From: Cellulomonas sp. NS3
Lineage (GTDB): Bacteria; Actinomycetota; Actinomycetes; Actinomycetales; Cellulomonadaceae
Length of the DNA: 64,000 nt
Direction of reading: 5' to 3'
Assembly (NCBI RefSeq): GCF_024757985.1
Contig: NZ_CP103289.1
Coordinates: 4,464,001 to 4,528,000 of the forward strand
This document shows, piece after piece, positions 35,122 through 43,003 of this stretch. Made by a program: the position numbers and the translations under genes. Position 1 is the first letter of the stretch; every line of letters begins with the position of its first letter. A model generated the notes under the pieces. The model was given only the letters and a program-made list of their open reading frames with translations. It was not told the origin of the DNA and made no database searches.

Positions 35122-35898
35122 ATGACCTCCACCACCGAGAAGGCCCGCGAGCTCCAGCGTCTGCACACCGACCCCGAGCTGCTCGTCCTCGTCAACGTCT
35201 GGGACGTCATCACGGCACGCGTCGTCGCCGACGTCCCCGGCACTCGGGCGCTCGCCACCGCGAGCCACTCGATCGCCGCCGCGTACGGGTACGAGGACGG
35301 CGAGCGGATCCCGCGCGACCTGATGATCGAGGCGGTCGGCCGCGTCGCGGCGGCCGTGGACCTGCCCGTCACCGCCGACCTCGAGGCCGGCTACGGCGAC
35401 CCGCGCGGCACCGTGGCGCGGGCGATCGACGTCGGCGTCGTCGGCGCGAACCTCGAGGACCAGATGAAGCCGCTGCCCGACGCGGTCCGCGCGGTCGAGG
35501 CCGCCGTCGCCGCGGGCGAGCGGGCCGGCGTGCCGTTCGTGCTCAACGCGCGCACCGACGCGTTCCTGCGCGCGGGCGACCAGGACCGCGAGGCGGTGCT
35601 GGCTGCGGCCGTCGAGCGTGGGCGGGCCTACCTCGACGCCGGCGCGTCGACCGTGTTCGTGCCCGGCCTGCTCGACGAGCCGACCGTGACCCGGCTCGTC
35701 GAGGAGCTCGGCGAGCGGAAGGTCAACGTCATCGCCGTCCCCGGGTCGCTGCCCCTGGACGTGCTGCAGCGCCTCGGCGTCGCGCGCGTCTCGTACGGGC
35801 CGTGGAGCCAGAACGTCGCACTGACCGCGCTCGCGGACCTCACGAGCGCGGTGCACGGCGGCGGCGCGCTGCCCGCGGGGACACGCAAGCTCAACTGA
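35122..35898 (+). CDS. Isocitrate lyase / PEP mutase family protein
   Basis: The 258-residue TIM-barrel enzyme cleaves or forms C-C or P-C bonds in 2-oxo acids. Motifs in order: LVLVNVWDVITARVV, ALATASHSIAAAYGYEDGE (substrate loop), VTADLEAGYGDP (metal-binding region), GANLEDQ and VLNARTDAF. The Cys-containing KKCGH loop of true isocitrate lyase is absent, as in the 2-methylisocitrate lyase/carboxyphosphonoenolpyruvate-like subgroup. Exact substrate is unknown. It is monocistronic. Confidence 0.9.
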   Translation: MTSTTEKARELQRLHTDPELLVLVNVWDVITARVVADVPGTRALATASHSIAAAYGYEDGERIPRDLMIEAVGRVAAAVDLPVTADLEAGYGDPRGTVARAIDVGVVGANLEDQMKPLPDAVRAVEAAVAAGERAGVPFVLNARTDAFLRAGDQDREAVLAAAVERGRAYLDAGASTVFVPGLLDEPTVTRLVEELGERKVNVIAVPGSLPLDVLQRLGVARVSYGPWSQNVALTALADLTSAVHGGGALPAGTRKLN

Positions 35899-35918
35899 CG
35901 GCCCCCGCGCGGGACGCC

Positions 35919-36314
35919 TCAGAGGACCGTGCGGAGGGAGGCGCCCGGTTGCTCGTACCCGAGCCCGGCGTCGACCTCGGCGACGTCGGCGAGCTCGGGA
36001 CGGCGCGCGATCGCGTCCACCCGGCGCAGCGCCCTCGGTATCCGGTGCGGGCCCGCCATCGCCGAGACGAGCGCGGCGGCATGCGCGGCCGGCATCCCCG
36101 CAGCGGTCACGTACAACGGCCGGGTCGCGGACCCGCGCCGCACCTCGACCGCGTGGGAAGCGGCGTGGAACCGGGTCTTGGCGACCCCGACGACCGGCAC
36201 ACCGAGCTGCACGTCGGCGGCCACGACCAGCGCGGCGACCGCCCCGCCGGCGTCGGGGTAGTGCACGTCGCACACGCCGTACCGCCCGGGGCGCGCACCA
36301 GGATCGAGGGTCAC
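35919..36314 (-). pseudogene. nfi: Endonuclease V with large internal in-frame deletion
   Basis: The 131-codon frame matches endonuclease V, a nuclease for deoxyinosine, at both ends only. CDVHYPDAGGAVAALVVAAD is the N-terminal strand pair with the first catalytic Asp; it joins directly to LGVPVVGVAKTRF and HAVEVRRGSATRPLYVTAAG, which normally lie near the C-terminal half, and MAGPHRIPRALRRVDAIAR. The usual middle (PxxPGxFxxRE and the DxxxxDGxG strand, with catalytic Glu and Asp), roughly 80 residues, is missing. Active enzyme would be about 220 residues. GTG at 36314 follows GGAGGGAGG. The product is probably inactive, though the frame remains open. Confidence 0.75.
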
Positions 36315-36407
36315 GACGGCCTCCCTCCGGCTCGGTCCCGCCGAGGGTAAGGGAGGCGCGCTGCGCGACGGCGGTCGTGACCGGCGCCCGGCACCCGCGC
36401 TGGGACG

Positions 36408-36581
36408 TCAGCCGGTGCGCGTCGGGCGCCGGACGAGCTCGCCGCCGCAGTTCGGGCACGAGCCCCCGAGCTGCTCCGTGCACCCGCGGCAGAACGTGCA
36501 CTCGTGGCTGCAGACCATCGCGTCGCGCGAGCCGGCCGGCAGCCCCGCCCCGCAGCGCTCGCACGCCGGTCGCATCTCCAT
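36408..36581 (-). CDS. DUF1272 zinc-ribbon protein
   Basis: The 57-residue protein has the DUF1272 pattern: MRPACERCGAGLP, then CSHECTFCRGCTEQL and CPNCGGELVRRPTR. Eight cysteines in CxxC/CxxxCxxC arrangements would bind two zinc ions. Function is unknown; nucleic acid or protein contact is likely. ATG at 36581 is preceded by GGGAGGTGGG; ATG 36575 is a second choice. Confidence 0.88.
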   Translation of the reverse strand: MEMRPACERCGAGLPAGSRDAMVCSHECTFCRGCTEQLGGSCPNCGGELVRRPTRTG

Positions 36582-36868
36582 GGCCGCGTCCCACCTCCCG
36601 CCCGCGCGGCACCCAGCGCACCGCGACGCCCCAGCCTGGTCGCGGCGCACGGCCCCGACCAGCAGCAGCACCGCCACGGAACGTCGACCCTCCGCCGGGC
36701 GAGCGGCTGTCCGGGGCCCCGCGCGGCGTGGTTCGAGGCGGTGCTGCGGGTCCTGGACGGCCGCTGAGGTGTCCGTCCGCGCCCAGCGCCGGTGCGCGGC
36801 GATGGTCAGCGTTCCGCCGGCGGACCGGCCGCGGCCGGGCCCGGCGGTGTGCCGGGCCCGGCCGTCGC
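36582..36868. other. Intergenic region between DUF1272 and the prohead-protease-like gene
   Basis: The 287-bp gap contains a terminator at 36833-36863 and the promoter side of DUF1272. A plus-strand reading ending at 36767 (PRAAWFEAVLRVLDGR) looks protein-like over its last 16 codons but lacks a credible start, so I leave it uncalled. Confidence 0.4.
36833..36863. terminator. Hairpin terminator of the LLM/prohead-like gene pair
   Basis: GGCCGGGCCCGGC and its complement form a perfect 13-bp stem with a 5-nt loop, 5 nt beyond the stop of the minus-strand gene ending at 36869. Confidence 0.75.
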
Positions 36869-37240
36869 TCAGTCGTCGCGGTCCCAGGGCGCCGTCTCGT
36901 CGAGCTTCGCGTAGTACTTCGCGAGGTGGCTCTTGACGCGGTCGACGTCCTTGGCCGGCAGGTCGACGCCGCCGCGCGATCCCTGCATCACGGCCGCCGC
37001 GGCGAACACCCCGCGCGGGACCGCCACGAGCTTCCCGCCGACGACGTCCGCGACGAGCAGCTTGTACGACCCGAAGTTCTCCTTCGCGTCGGCGTCGTAC
37101 CAGACGTGCGCGTCGCGGTACCGCTCGTTCGGCTCGTCGTCGGCCTTCGCCCACGCGCGCACGCGCTTCTCGGCCGCCGCGCCGTCCCACTCGCGGTCGC
37201 GGTCGGCGAGCGGCAGGTCCCCGAACGCGGTCACCGCCAC
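36869..37240 (-). CDS. Phage prohead-protease-associated-like small protein
   Basis: The 123-residue protein contains REWDGAAAEKRVRAWAKADDEPNERYRDAHVWYDADAKENFGSYKLLVADVVGGKLVAVPRGVFAAAAVM and ends KSHLAKYYAKLDETAPW. I know this block from HK97-type prohead/peptidase regions of actinophages, and also as lone chromosomal genes. No capsid, portal or terminase genes surround it. GTG at 37240 starts 3 nt after the LLM gene stop, so both share a transcript. Function outside a phage is unknown. Confidence 0.6.
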   Translation of the reverse strand: MAVTAFGDLPLADRDREWDGAAAEKRVRAWAKADDEPNERYRDAHVWYDADAKENFGSYKLLVADVVGGKLVAVPRGVFAAAAVMQGSRGGVDLPAKDVDRVKSHLAKYYAKLDETAPWDRDD

Positions 37241-37243
37241 GGC

Positions 37244-38242
37244 TCAGCCCTCCGACGGAGCCGCGGAGCGCAGGCGGTCGAGCAGCGGCCCGGCGGCGGT
37301 GTCGAGGAACTCCTGCTGCTTCTCGTCGCCGACCTGCACGAGCGCGATGTCGGTGAAGCCGGCCTCCCAGTACGCGGAGACGGCCTCGACGATCTTGTCG
37401 AGGTCCGGGCCGCAGGGGATCTGCTCGGCGACGTCCTCGGGCCGGGCGAACTGGCTCGCCGCGTCGAACGCCTCGGTCGTCGGGAGGTCCGCGTTGACCT
37501 TCCAGCCACCTGCGAACCAGCGGAACTGCTGGTGCGCGCGCGTGACGGCGGCCTCCTCGTCGGTGTCCCAGCTGATCGGGATCTGCCCGATCTTGCGCGG
37601 CTTCGGCTCACCGGGCTCGACCGGGCCGTGCGCCTGGTCCCACGCGTCGAACGCCTCGGTGTCGGGCTCGGTCGCGATGAGGTGGTCCGCGAGCGGCGCG
37701 AACCGCGAGATCGACTGGGCACCGGAGACCGCGATGCCGATCTCGACGGGCCGCTCGGGCAGGTCCCAGATCTTCGCCGAGTCGACGCGGAAGTGGTCGC
37801 CCTCGTACGTCAGGCGCTCGCCCGCGAGCAGCTCGCGGATGATCTCGACGGCCTCCTCGAGCATGTCGTGGCGCTCACCGACGGCGGGCCAGCGCTGCCC
37901 TGCGACGTGCTCGTTGAGGTTCTCGCCGGCGCCGAGCCCGAGCGTGAACCGCTCGTCGGAGAGCACCGCGAGGGTCGCGGCCTTCTGCGCGACGACCGCG
38001 GGGTGGTACCGGACGGTCGGGCACGTCACGTAGGTCATGAGGTCGACCGTCTCGGTCGCCTGCGCGACGGCCCCGAGCAGGGTCCACGCGTACGGCGCGT
38101 GGCCCTGCTCGTCGAGCCACGGGAAGTAGTGGTCGCTCGACACCTCGAAGTCGAAACCGAGCCGCTCCGCCGCGACGGCGTAGCGCACGAGCTCCTTGGG
38201 GCCGGACTGCTCGGTCATGAGGGTGTACCCGAATCGCGTCAT
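37244..38242 (-). CDS. LLM-class F420-dependent oxidoreductase (G6PD-like group)
   Basis: The 332-residue TIM-barrel enzyme uses F420 as hydride carrier. MTRFGYTLMTEQSGPKELV, FEVSSDHYFPWL, TYVTCPTVRYHPAVVAQKAAT and LGLGAGENLNEHV are hallmarks of the F420-dependent glucose-6-phosphate dehydrogenase-related LLM subgroup. Whether it oxidises G6P is uncertain. ATG at 38242. The following prohead-protease-like gene starts 3 nt after its stop. Confidence 0.93.
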   Translation of the reverse strand: MTRFGYTLMTEQSGPKELVRYAVAAERLGFDFEVSSDHYFPWLDEQGHAPYAWTLLGAVAQATETVDLMTYVTCPTVRYHPAVVAQKAATLAVLSDERFTLGLGAGENLNEHVAGQRWPAVGERHDMLEEAVEIIRELLAGERLTYEGDHFRVDSAKIWDLPERPVEIGIAVSGAQSISRFAPLADHLIATEPDTEAFDAWDQAHGPVEPGEPKPRKIGQIPISWDTDEEAAVTRAHQQFRWFAGGWKVNADLPTTEAFDAASQFARPEDVAEQIPCGPDLDKIVEAVSAYWEAGFTDIALVQVGDEKQQEFLDTAAGPLLDRLRSAAPSEG

Positions 38243-38352
38243 GCGTCCCACGGTGGCACCGGCCCCGGAGGGTCGCATCCGGTGCTGCGGCTCACCGGGT
38301 CCGCAGCCGCGACGCGCCGCCTCCCGGTCGCCTGCGCCTCCCGGTCGGCGCG

Positions 38353-39453
38353 TCAGGCCGCCCACACCGGCGCCACGACCCGCACCGGCTCGCCGGTCAG
38401 CGCCGACTCCTCGATCGCGAGCCCGATGCGGTGGTCGTGGCTGCCCTGCGCGAGCGGGTACGGCGCCGGGCCGTCGCCGCGCACCCAGTCCGCCGAGCCG
38501 GCGATCAGCCCGGCGACGGCGAGGTCGTCGTCGGCCAGGCGTGCCCCCACGAACGGGTTCCGGTAGAGCACCTCGCCGTCGAGGCTCACGTGGTCGAGGT
38601 CGAAGCCGTCCATGTCCTGCTCGACCCCGTACTGCCGGCGCACGAGCCGCGACTCGACGACCGTGCGCGCGTCCGTCCAGCGCACGAGCCGGTCGTCGAC
38701 GAGCTCGCCCGCCGAGCCGCGCAGCACGATCCGGTTCGCGCGCAGCGGGTTGTGCCACTGGTTGTCGGTGAAGTCGTAGAGCGCGCTGCCGTGCTCCCCG
38801 AAGTCGAGCGTCGCGAGCACGGTGCGGGCCTCGCGGGGCTCCGTCGCGTCCGTCCAGCCGGCGCGGTTCATCGGGTCGAGCAGCGGCGCGGTGAACGCCT
38901 GGGCGCGGACCGTCACGTCCGCGAGCCCGGTGCCGAGCAGGTGCCGGACGAGCCCCGCCGCGTGGTGCCGGTGCGTCGAGGAGACCTGCACCGACGTGAC
39001 CTCCCCGAGCAGCGCGCGCCGGGCGAGCGCCGCACGGGCGACGTGCATCGGCAGGAACGGGCTGTGCTCGGCGACCTGCACGAGGCCCGACGCCCCGACG
39101 TCGCGCCACAGGGCGTCGAGCGCGTCGGCGTCGGGGGCGGGCGGCGTCTCGGTGAGCACCGGCACGCCCGCGGCGACGAGCTCCCGGATCACGCCCGGCG
39201 TGACGTCCCACGGCGTGCTGACGACGACGAGGTCCGGTCGCCCTCCCGCGTCCCCGCGCACGAGCTCGGCGACCGTGCGGACCGTCGGCACACCCCAGGC
39301 CCGCTCGACCTCGGCGCCCCGCTCGGCGGTCCTGGTCACGACCCCCGCGACGGCGAACCGCTCGGGGACCTGCCGCGCGATGCGCGCGAAGAACGCGGCC
39401 CGCCAGCCGCTGCCGACGACGCCGAACCGGAACGGGACCACCTGCGCACCCAT
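38353..39453 (-). CDS. Gfo/Idh/MocA-family oxidoreductase lacking the EKP lysine
   Basis: The 366-residue protein has a Rossmann NAD(P) motif FGVVGSGWRAAFFARIA and the C-terminal sugar-dehydrogenase fold. In place of the conserved EKP, where Lys contributes to catalysis, it reads VLTETPPAPD (E-T-P). HRHHAAGLVRHLLGTG and the NRAGW block are in the active-site half. This makes ordinary sugar dehydrogenation doubtful; a sister subgroup may use another mechanism or only bind ligand. ATG at 39453 lies 6 nt after TAGCGT (leaderless). Confidence 0.85.
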   Translation of the reverse strand: MGAQVVPFRFGVVGSGWRAAFFARIARQVPERFAVAGVVTRTAERGAEVERAWGVPTVRTVAELVRGDAGGRPDLVVVSTPWDVTPGVIRELVAAGVPVLTETPPAPDADALDALWRDVGASGLVQVAEHSPFLPMHVARAALARRALLGEVTSVQVSSTHRHHAAGLVRHLLGTGLADVTVRAQAFTAPLLDPMNRAGWTDATEPREARTVLATLDFGEHGSALYDFTDNQWHNPLRANRIVLRGSAGELVDDRLVRWTDARTVVESRLVRRQYGVEQDMDGFDLDHVSLDGEVLYRNPFVGARLADDDLAVAGLIAGSADWVRGDGPAPYPLAQGSHDHRIGLAIEESALTGEPVRVVAPVWAA

Positions 39454-39459
39454 GCGCCG

Positions 39460-39465
39460 ACGCTA
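39460..39465 (-). promoter_or_regulatory. Leaderless-type -10 (TAGCGT) for the Gfo/Idh-like gene
   Basis: On the minus strand TAGCGT ends 6 nt before the ATG at 39453. Confidence 0.5.
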
Positions 39466-39500
39466 GCCCGCGGGACCGCGCCGGGCTCGACGGGTCGCGG

Positions 39501-39917
39501 TCAGACGAAGATGCAGAACGGGTGCCCGGCCGGGTCGGCGTACACGCGCAGCGGCTCGTCGGGGTCGTCCCGGCGGTCGAGCAGCAGCCGACCGCCGAGC
39601 ACCAGGACGCGCTCGTGCTGCGCGTCGAGCTCCTCGGGCGTCTCGACCGTCATGTCGAGGTGCAGCTGCTGCGGCCGCGGACCCTCGGGCCAGGTGGCCT
39701 CGGGCAGCTCGTCGACCTGCTGGAACGCGAGCGCGACGCCCTCCTCGCCCCGCAGCACCAGCCAGTCGGCGGTGTCCGGCTCCTCCGGGGGCGGTGGTTC
39801 GTCGCCCGGCCGGTACGCCAGGCCCAGCAGCTCGCGGTAGAACTCCGCGAGCCCGCGGACGTCGGTGGTGTCGAGGACGACCTGACGGACCCTCGGCCTG
39901 CTCTCGGCCACGCTCAT
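39501..39917 (-). CDS. VOC-family (glyoxalase/bleomycin resistance-like) protein
   Basis: The 138-residue protein has the VOC pattern: RQVVLDTTDVRGLAEFYRELLGL, an acidic Pro-rich insert, QQLHLDMTVETPEELDAQHERVLVLGG and YADPAGHPFCIFV (metal-ligand Glu/His positions partly retained). It could bind metal and act on, or bind, a small molecule. ATG at 39917 follows GGAGGTGTGACGC. No substrate can be named. Confidence 0.88.
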   Translation of the reverse strand: MSVAESRPRVRQVVLDTTDVRGLAEFYRELLGLAYRPGDEPPPPEEPDTADWLVLRGEEGVALAFQQVDELPEATWPEGPRPQQLHLDMTVETPEELDAQHERVLVLGGRLLLDRRDDPDEPLRVYADPAGHPFCIFV

Positions 39918-40011
39918 GCGTCACACCTCCTGGGGCCCATCGTGGCGGCGGGCGGACCCTCGTGCACCCGGGCAGCGGGCGCTCCGCCCTGTCGGGCGGG
40001 GGTGCGCATGC

Positions 40012-40173
40012 GTGTCGGACATCGACCCCGAGGTGGCGGAGCGGGCGCACGCGCGCAACGCGCAGCGCAAGGCCGCCGCGGCCGAGGTACCCGTCCCGCC
40101 CGCGCGGACGTCGACCGGCTCCCCGGCGGCGAAGGACGGCGGCCGCGCCGAGAAGGCGCCCGCGACGCCTTGA
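40012..40173 (+). CDS. Small charged protein (53 residues)
   Basis: The ORF starts at GTG 40012 after a G-rich stretch. It begins SDIDPEVAERAHARNAQRKAAAAEVP, probably an amphipathic helix, and continues with a Pro/Ser/Lys-rich tail. No family is recognised. Composition and frame are consistent with coding, but evidence is limited. Confidence 0.45.
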   Translation: MSDIDPEVAERAHARNAQRKAAAAEVPVPPARTSTGSPAAKDGGRAEKAPATP

Positions 40174-40247
40174 CCCGAGGCCGTCGCCGGGCGGGACGGC
40201 CCCGTGCGCCCGCACGCCCGCTCGGTGCGGCCCCTCGGCGGCTCCGC

Positions 40248-41114
40248 TCAGCGCGTCGGCTCGACCGCCGCGCGCAGGCCGTCGACGAGCGACGTCGTCG
40301 GCCGCCCGGTCAGCCGGGACAGCTCACCGGTGACGTCGGCGAGCGCGCCCTCGCGGATGTTGCCGTCGAGCGCGACGACGAAGCCGGCGGTGCCCTCGTC
40401 GAGGCCCGCGGTCGTGAGCACCGCGAGGTGCTCCTCCGGGGTCACGGGCCGGTAGACGACCTCGCGCCCGAGGACCTCGCCGAGCGCGGCGGCGAGCTCG
40501 TGGTGCGTCCAGGCGGTGTCGCCGCCGAGCTCGTAGACCTTGCCCTCGTGGCCCGGGGTCGTGAGGACGGCCGCGGCCGCGGCGGCGAAGTCGGCGCGCG
40601 TGGCGCTCGCGACCCGGCCCTCCCCGGCGCTCCCGACGACCTCGCCCGTGGCCCGTGCCTGCTCGACCGTGGGCACGTAGTTCTCCGTGTACCAGTTGTT
40701 GCGCAGGATCGTGGTCGCCAGGCCGGACGCCGCGAGGAGCTCCTCGGTGGCCTTGTGCTCGGGCGCGAGCACCAGGTCGCTCGTGGTGGCGCGGGGTGCG
40801 CTCGTGTACACGAGGCGGCCGACGCCGGCGGCCTTCGCGGCCTCGATCGCGTTGCCGTGCTGCGTGACGCGCTGCCCGACCTCGTTCCCGGAGACGAGGA
40901 GGACCGTGTCGGCGCCCTCGAACGCGACGCGCAGCGAGTCCACGTCGGCGTAGTCGGACGCGACGACCCGCACGCCCTGCGCCGCGAGGTCCGCGAGCGC
41001 CTCGACGCGTCGCCCGGTCGCCACGACGTCGGCCGCGGGGACGCCGCGGGCGAGGAGCTCGGTGACGACGAGACGGCCGAGGTGGCCGGTTGCTCCGGTG
41101 ACGACGACGGACAT
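40248..41114 (-). CDS. NmrA-like NAD(P)-binding SDR (quinone oxidoreductase-type)
   Basis: The 288-residue protein has the Rossmann motif VVVTGATGHLGRLVV and features of atypical SDRs of the QOR2/NmrA group: TVLLVSGNEVGQRV, RLVYTSAPRA, ILRNNWYTENY. It probably reduces quinones with NADPH or senses the NADP ratio. ATG at 41114 has GGAGGAGC upstream. A divergent FMN-type gene lies across a 269-bp gap. Confidence 0.92.
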   Translation of the reverse strand: MSVVVTGATGHLGRLVVTELLARGVPAADVVATGRRVEALADLAAQGVRVVASDYADVDSLRVAFEGADTVLLVSGNEVGQRVTQHGNAIEAAKAAGVGRLVYTSAPRATTSDLVLAPEHKATEELLAASGLATTILRNNWYTENYVPTVEQARATGEVVGSAGEGRVASATRADFAAAAAAVLTTPGHEGKVYELGGDTAWTHHELAAALGEVLGREVVYRPVTPEEHLAVLTTAGLDEGTAGFVVALDGNIREGALADVTGELSRLTGRPTTSLVDGLRAAVEPTR

Positions 41115-41383
41115 GGGTGCTCCTCCGGGTGGTGCGCGAGGCCGCGGACGCGGCACCGGCACAACGGCGCGGGCCGCGCGCTGCTTCCCAGAATGCAGAT
41201 GAACCTTCAACTTTCTTGTTGCGCGGATCGCACAGAGCGGCGCGCCGCGCGAGGCGCCCGGCGCGGACGCCGCCTCGCAACCCGCCCCGGGCGCGGACGC
41301 GGACGCACGATGTCGAGAACGGCTGCCCGGCTCCGTCCACCGGACGAGCCCCCAGACGGGCGCCCCGCACGGAAGGATCGGAC
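41115..41383. other. Divergent promoter region
   Basis: The gap contains an AT-richer patch at about 41190-41225 (with AACCTTCAACTTTC) that is unusual for this genome and likely carries promoter or operator elements for the NmrA-like gene. The remainder is GC-rich without clear ORFs. Confidence 0.4.
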
Positions 41384-41890
41384 ATGGACCGCACCGACGT
41401 CATCGAGGTCCTCGCGAAGCCGCTGTCGCGTGAGCTGCTGGGATCCGCGATCCCCGCCCGGCTCGCCTACGTCGGCGTCGACGGAGCGCCGCGCGCGATC
41501 CCCATCGGCTTCTGGTGGAGCGGTGAGCACGTCGTCATGGCGACCCTCCCGCGCTCGGCGAAGGTCCGCGCGCTGCGGCAGAACCCGCGGGTCGCCCTCA
41601 CGATCGACACCGAGTCCGCGTGGCCGCCCCGGGTCCTGCTGATCCGCGGCGCGGTCCGCGTCGAGCGCGTCGAGGGCGTGCCGGACGCCTACGTCGAGGC
41701 GTCGCGCAAGGTCGTGCCCGTCGAGGACTTCCCCGCGTGGGAGGAGCAGGTCCGGGCCCTCTACGACGAGATGGTGCTGCTCACCGTCGTGCCCGACTGG
41801 GCGAAGCTCCTCGACTTCGAGACGACGCTCCCCCAGGCCGTCGAGGACCTGGTGCGGGAGCGCCGGGAGGCGGCGGGTGACGACGGCTGA
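41384..41890 (+). CDS. Pyridoxamine 5'-phosphate oxidase-like split-barrel FMN/F420 protein
   Basis: The 168-residue protein has the split-barrel pattern: PARLAYVGVDGAPRAIPIGFWWSGEHVVMATLPRSAKVRALRQNPRVALTID, then VLLIRGAVRVERVEG. Such proteins bind FMN, F420 or heme and often act as small-molecule reductases. The Trp-rich GFWWSG and C-terminal VVPDWAKLLDFETTLP define the subgroup. ATG at 41384 follows GGAAGGATC. The MazG-like gene begins 43 bp downstream. Confidence 0.88.
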   Translation: MDRTDVIEVLAKPLSRELLGSAIPARLAYVGVDGAPRAIPIGFWWSGEHVVMATLPRSAKVRALRQNPRVALTIDTESAWPPRVLLIRGAVRVERVEGVPDAYVEASRKVVPVEDFPAWEEQVRALYDEMVLLTVVPDWAKLLDFETTLPQAVEDLVRERREAAGDDG

Positions 41891-41921
41891 GCGCGCCGGT
41901 CCCGCCGTCCCGCGCGCGTGC

Positions 41922-41927
41922 CAGGCT
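41922..41927 (+). promoter_or_regulatory. Leaderless-type -10 (CAGGCT) for the MazG-like gene
   Basis: CAGGCT ends 6 nt before the GTG at 41934. Confidence 0.5.
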
Positions 41928-41933
41928 GACGTC

Positions 41934-42323
41934 GTGACCCAGCAGCCCACGCCCACGCCCGCGCCCGAGCAGCCCGAGCGCGAGATCGCCGAGCTGACCC
42001 GCCTCGTCCGCGAGTTCGTCGACGAGCGCGAGTGGGCGCCGTTCCAGGACCCGAAGTCCCTCGCCCTGGCCCTCGTCGGGGAGGTCGGCGAGCTCGCCGA
42101 GCTGCTGCAGTGGGTCCCGGCCGACGGTGCGGTCGAGCGGTTCACGGACCCGGCGCGGCGGCAGCGCATCGGCGAGGAGCTCTCGGACGTGCTCGTCTAC
42201 CTGCTGCGGCTCGCGGACGTGCTGGGCGTCGACCTCGGGCCCGCGGCGCGCGACAAGCTCGCGGGCTCCCACCGGCGGTTCGTGGCCGACGAGTGGCGCG
42301 GGCGGATCCCCGAGAAGTCCTGA
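41934..42323 (+). CDS. MazG-like nucleotide pyrophosphohydrolase (RS21-C6/dCTPase type)
   Basis: The 129-residue all-alpha enzyme hydrolyses NTPs or dNTPs to monophosphates. LVGEVGELAELLQW and EELSDVLVYLLRLADVLGVDL give the ExxE...ExxD metal-binding signature. A Pro/Thr-rich tail of 15 residues precedes the domain. It probably cleans damaged or excess nucleotides. A hairpin straddles its stop codon. Confidence 0.93.
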   Translation: MTQQPTPTPAPEQPEREIAELTRLVREFVDEREWAPFQDPKSLALALVGEVGELAELLQWVPADGAVERFTDPARRQRIGEELSDVLVYLLRLADVLGVDLGPAARDKLAGSHRRFVADEWRGRIPEKS

Positions 42324-42334
42324 CCGCTCGGGGA
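42307..42334. terminator. Hairpin at the 3' end of the MazG-like gene
   Basis: TCCCCGAG and CTCGGGGA form an 8-bp stem that encloses the stop codon; it also lies beyond the convergent minus-strand gene. Confidence 0.45.
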
Positions 42335-42338
42335 CGGG

Positions 42339-42986
42339 TCAGGGACCGGCGGCCGGGTCCTCGACGGGCGGCCGGCACTCCAGGGGCTCGCACCCGCCGG
42401 CGCCCCGGTGGACGTGGGCGCTCGAGAGCGCGATGACCCGCAGCGTCCCGTCGTCCAGGGCGAGCACCTGCACCGAGCCGTCGTGGCCGTCGCTCGCCCG
42501 GAAGAAGAGCGGCCGGTCGTGCAGCGCCGACGTCGCCCCCTCCGTCGACACCGTGTACCCGCGGGGTTCGAGGGCCCCGCGGACGGCCTCGCCGAGCGCC
42601 TCGACCCGGGCGTCGTCGAGCGCCGCCGGCTGCGCGGAGTTCCAGTGCTCCGGCGTCCAGCGCAGCACGGGCAGGCCGTCGACCACCTGGTCCTCGGTGC
42701 CGTCGCGCTCGCTCACGAACACGTCGGCGTCCGCGGGCTCCCACGTCACGTCGGCCGTCGCCGCCACGGCCGCGAGCACGGCCCGGGTCGCGTCGACCTG
42801 GCCGGGCAGCACCTCGGCGAGGTCGGGCCGCGCACGCAGCTCGTCGGCCGTGTGGAGCGGCGTGTACTCCGGGCGACGGTCGAGGAGGTCACCCCCGGAG
42901 GCCAGGGCCACCCCGACGACCCCGACCACCAGGGCCGCGACGAGGACGGCGCCGAACGGTCGCAGGCGGCGGCGGGAGGACGTCAC
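42339..42986 (-). CDS. Membrane-anchored hypothetical protein
   Basis: The 215-residue protein has a basic start (TSSRRRLRP), one hydrophobic helix (about 12-30) without a clear cleavage site, and an extracellular domain with WTPEHWNSAQPAALDDARVEALGEAVRGALEPRGY and a Cys pair near the end (GGCEPLECRPP). No family is recognised. GTG at 42986. It follows another minus-strand gene by 17 bp, so they may be co-transcribed. Confidence 0.75.
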   Translation of the reverse strand: MTSSRRRLRPFGAVLVAALVVGVVGVALASGGDLLDRRPEYTPLHTADELRARPDLAEVLPGQVDATRAVLAAVAATADVTWEPADADVFVSERDGTEDQVVDGLPVLRWTPEHWNSAQPAALDDARVEALGEAVRGALEPRGYTVSTEGATSALHDRPLFFRASDGHDGSVQVLALDDGTLRVIALSSAHVHRGAGGCEPLECRPPVEDPAAGP

Positions 42987-43003
42987 GTCGCCATCCTGCC
43001 CGC

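Noticed and set aside
36504-36767. Plus-strand ORF with a plausible C-terminal segment
   Set aside because: The last 16 codons look protein-like, but the start overlaps the DUF1272 gene antisense and the rest is low-complexity; evidence is too weak to call.
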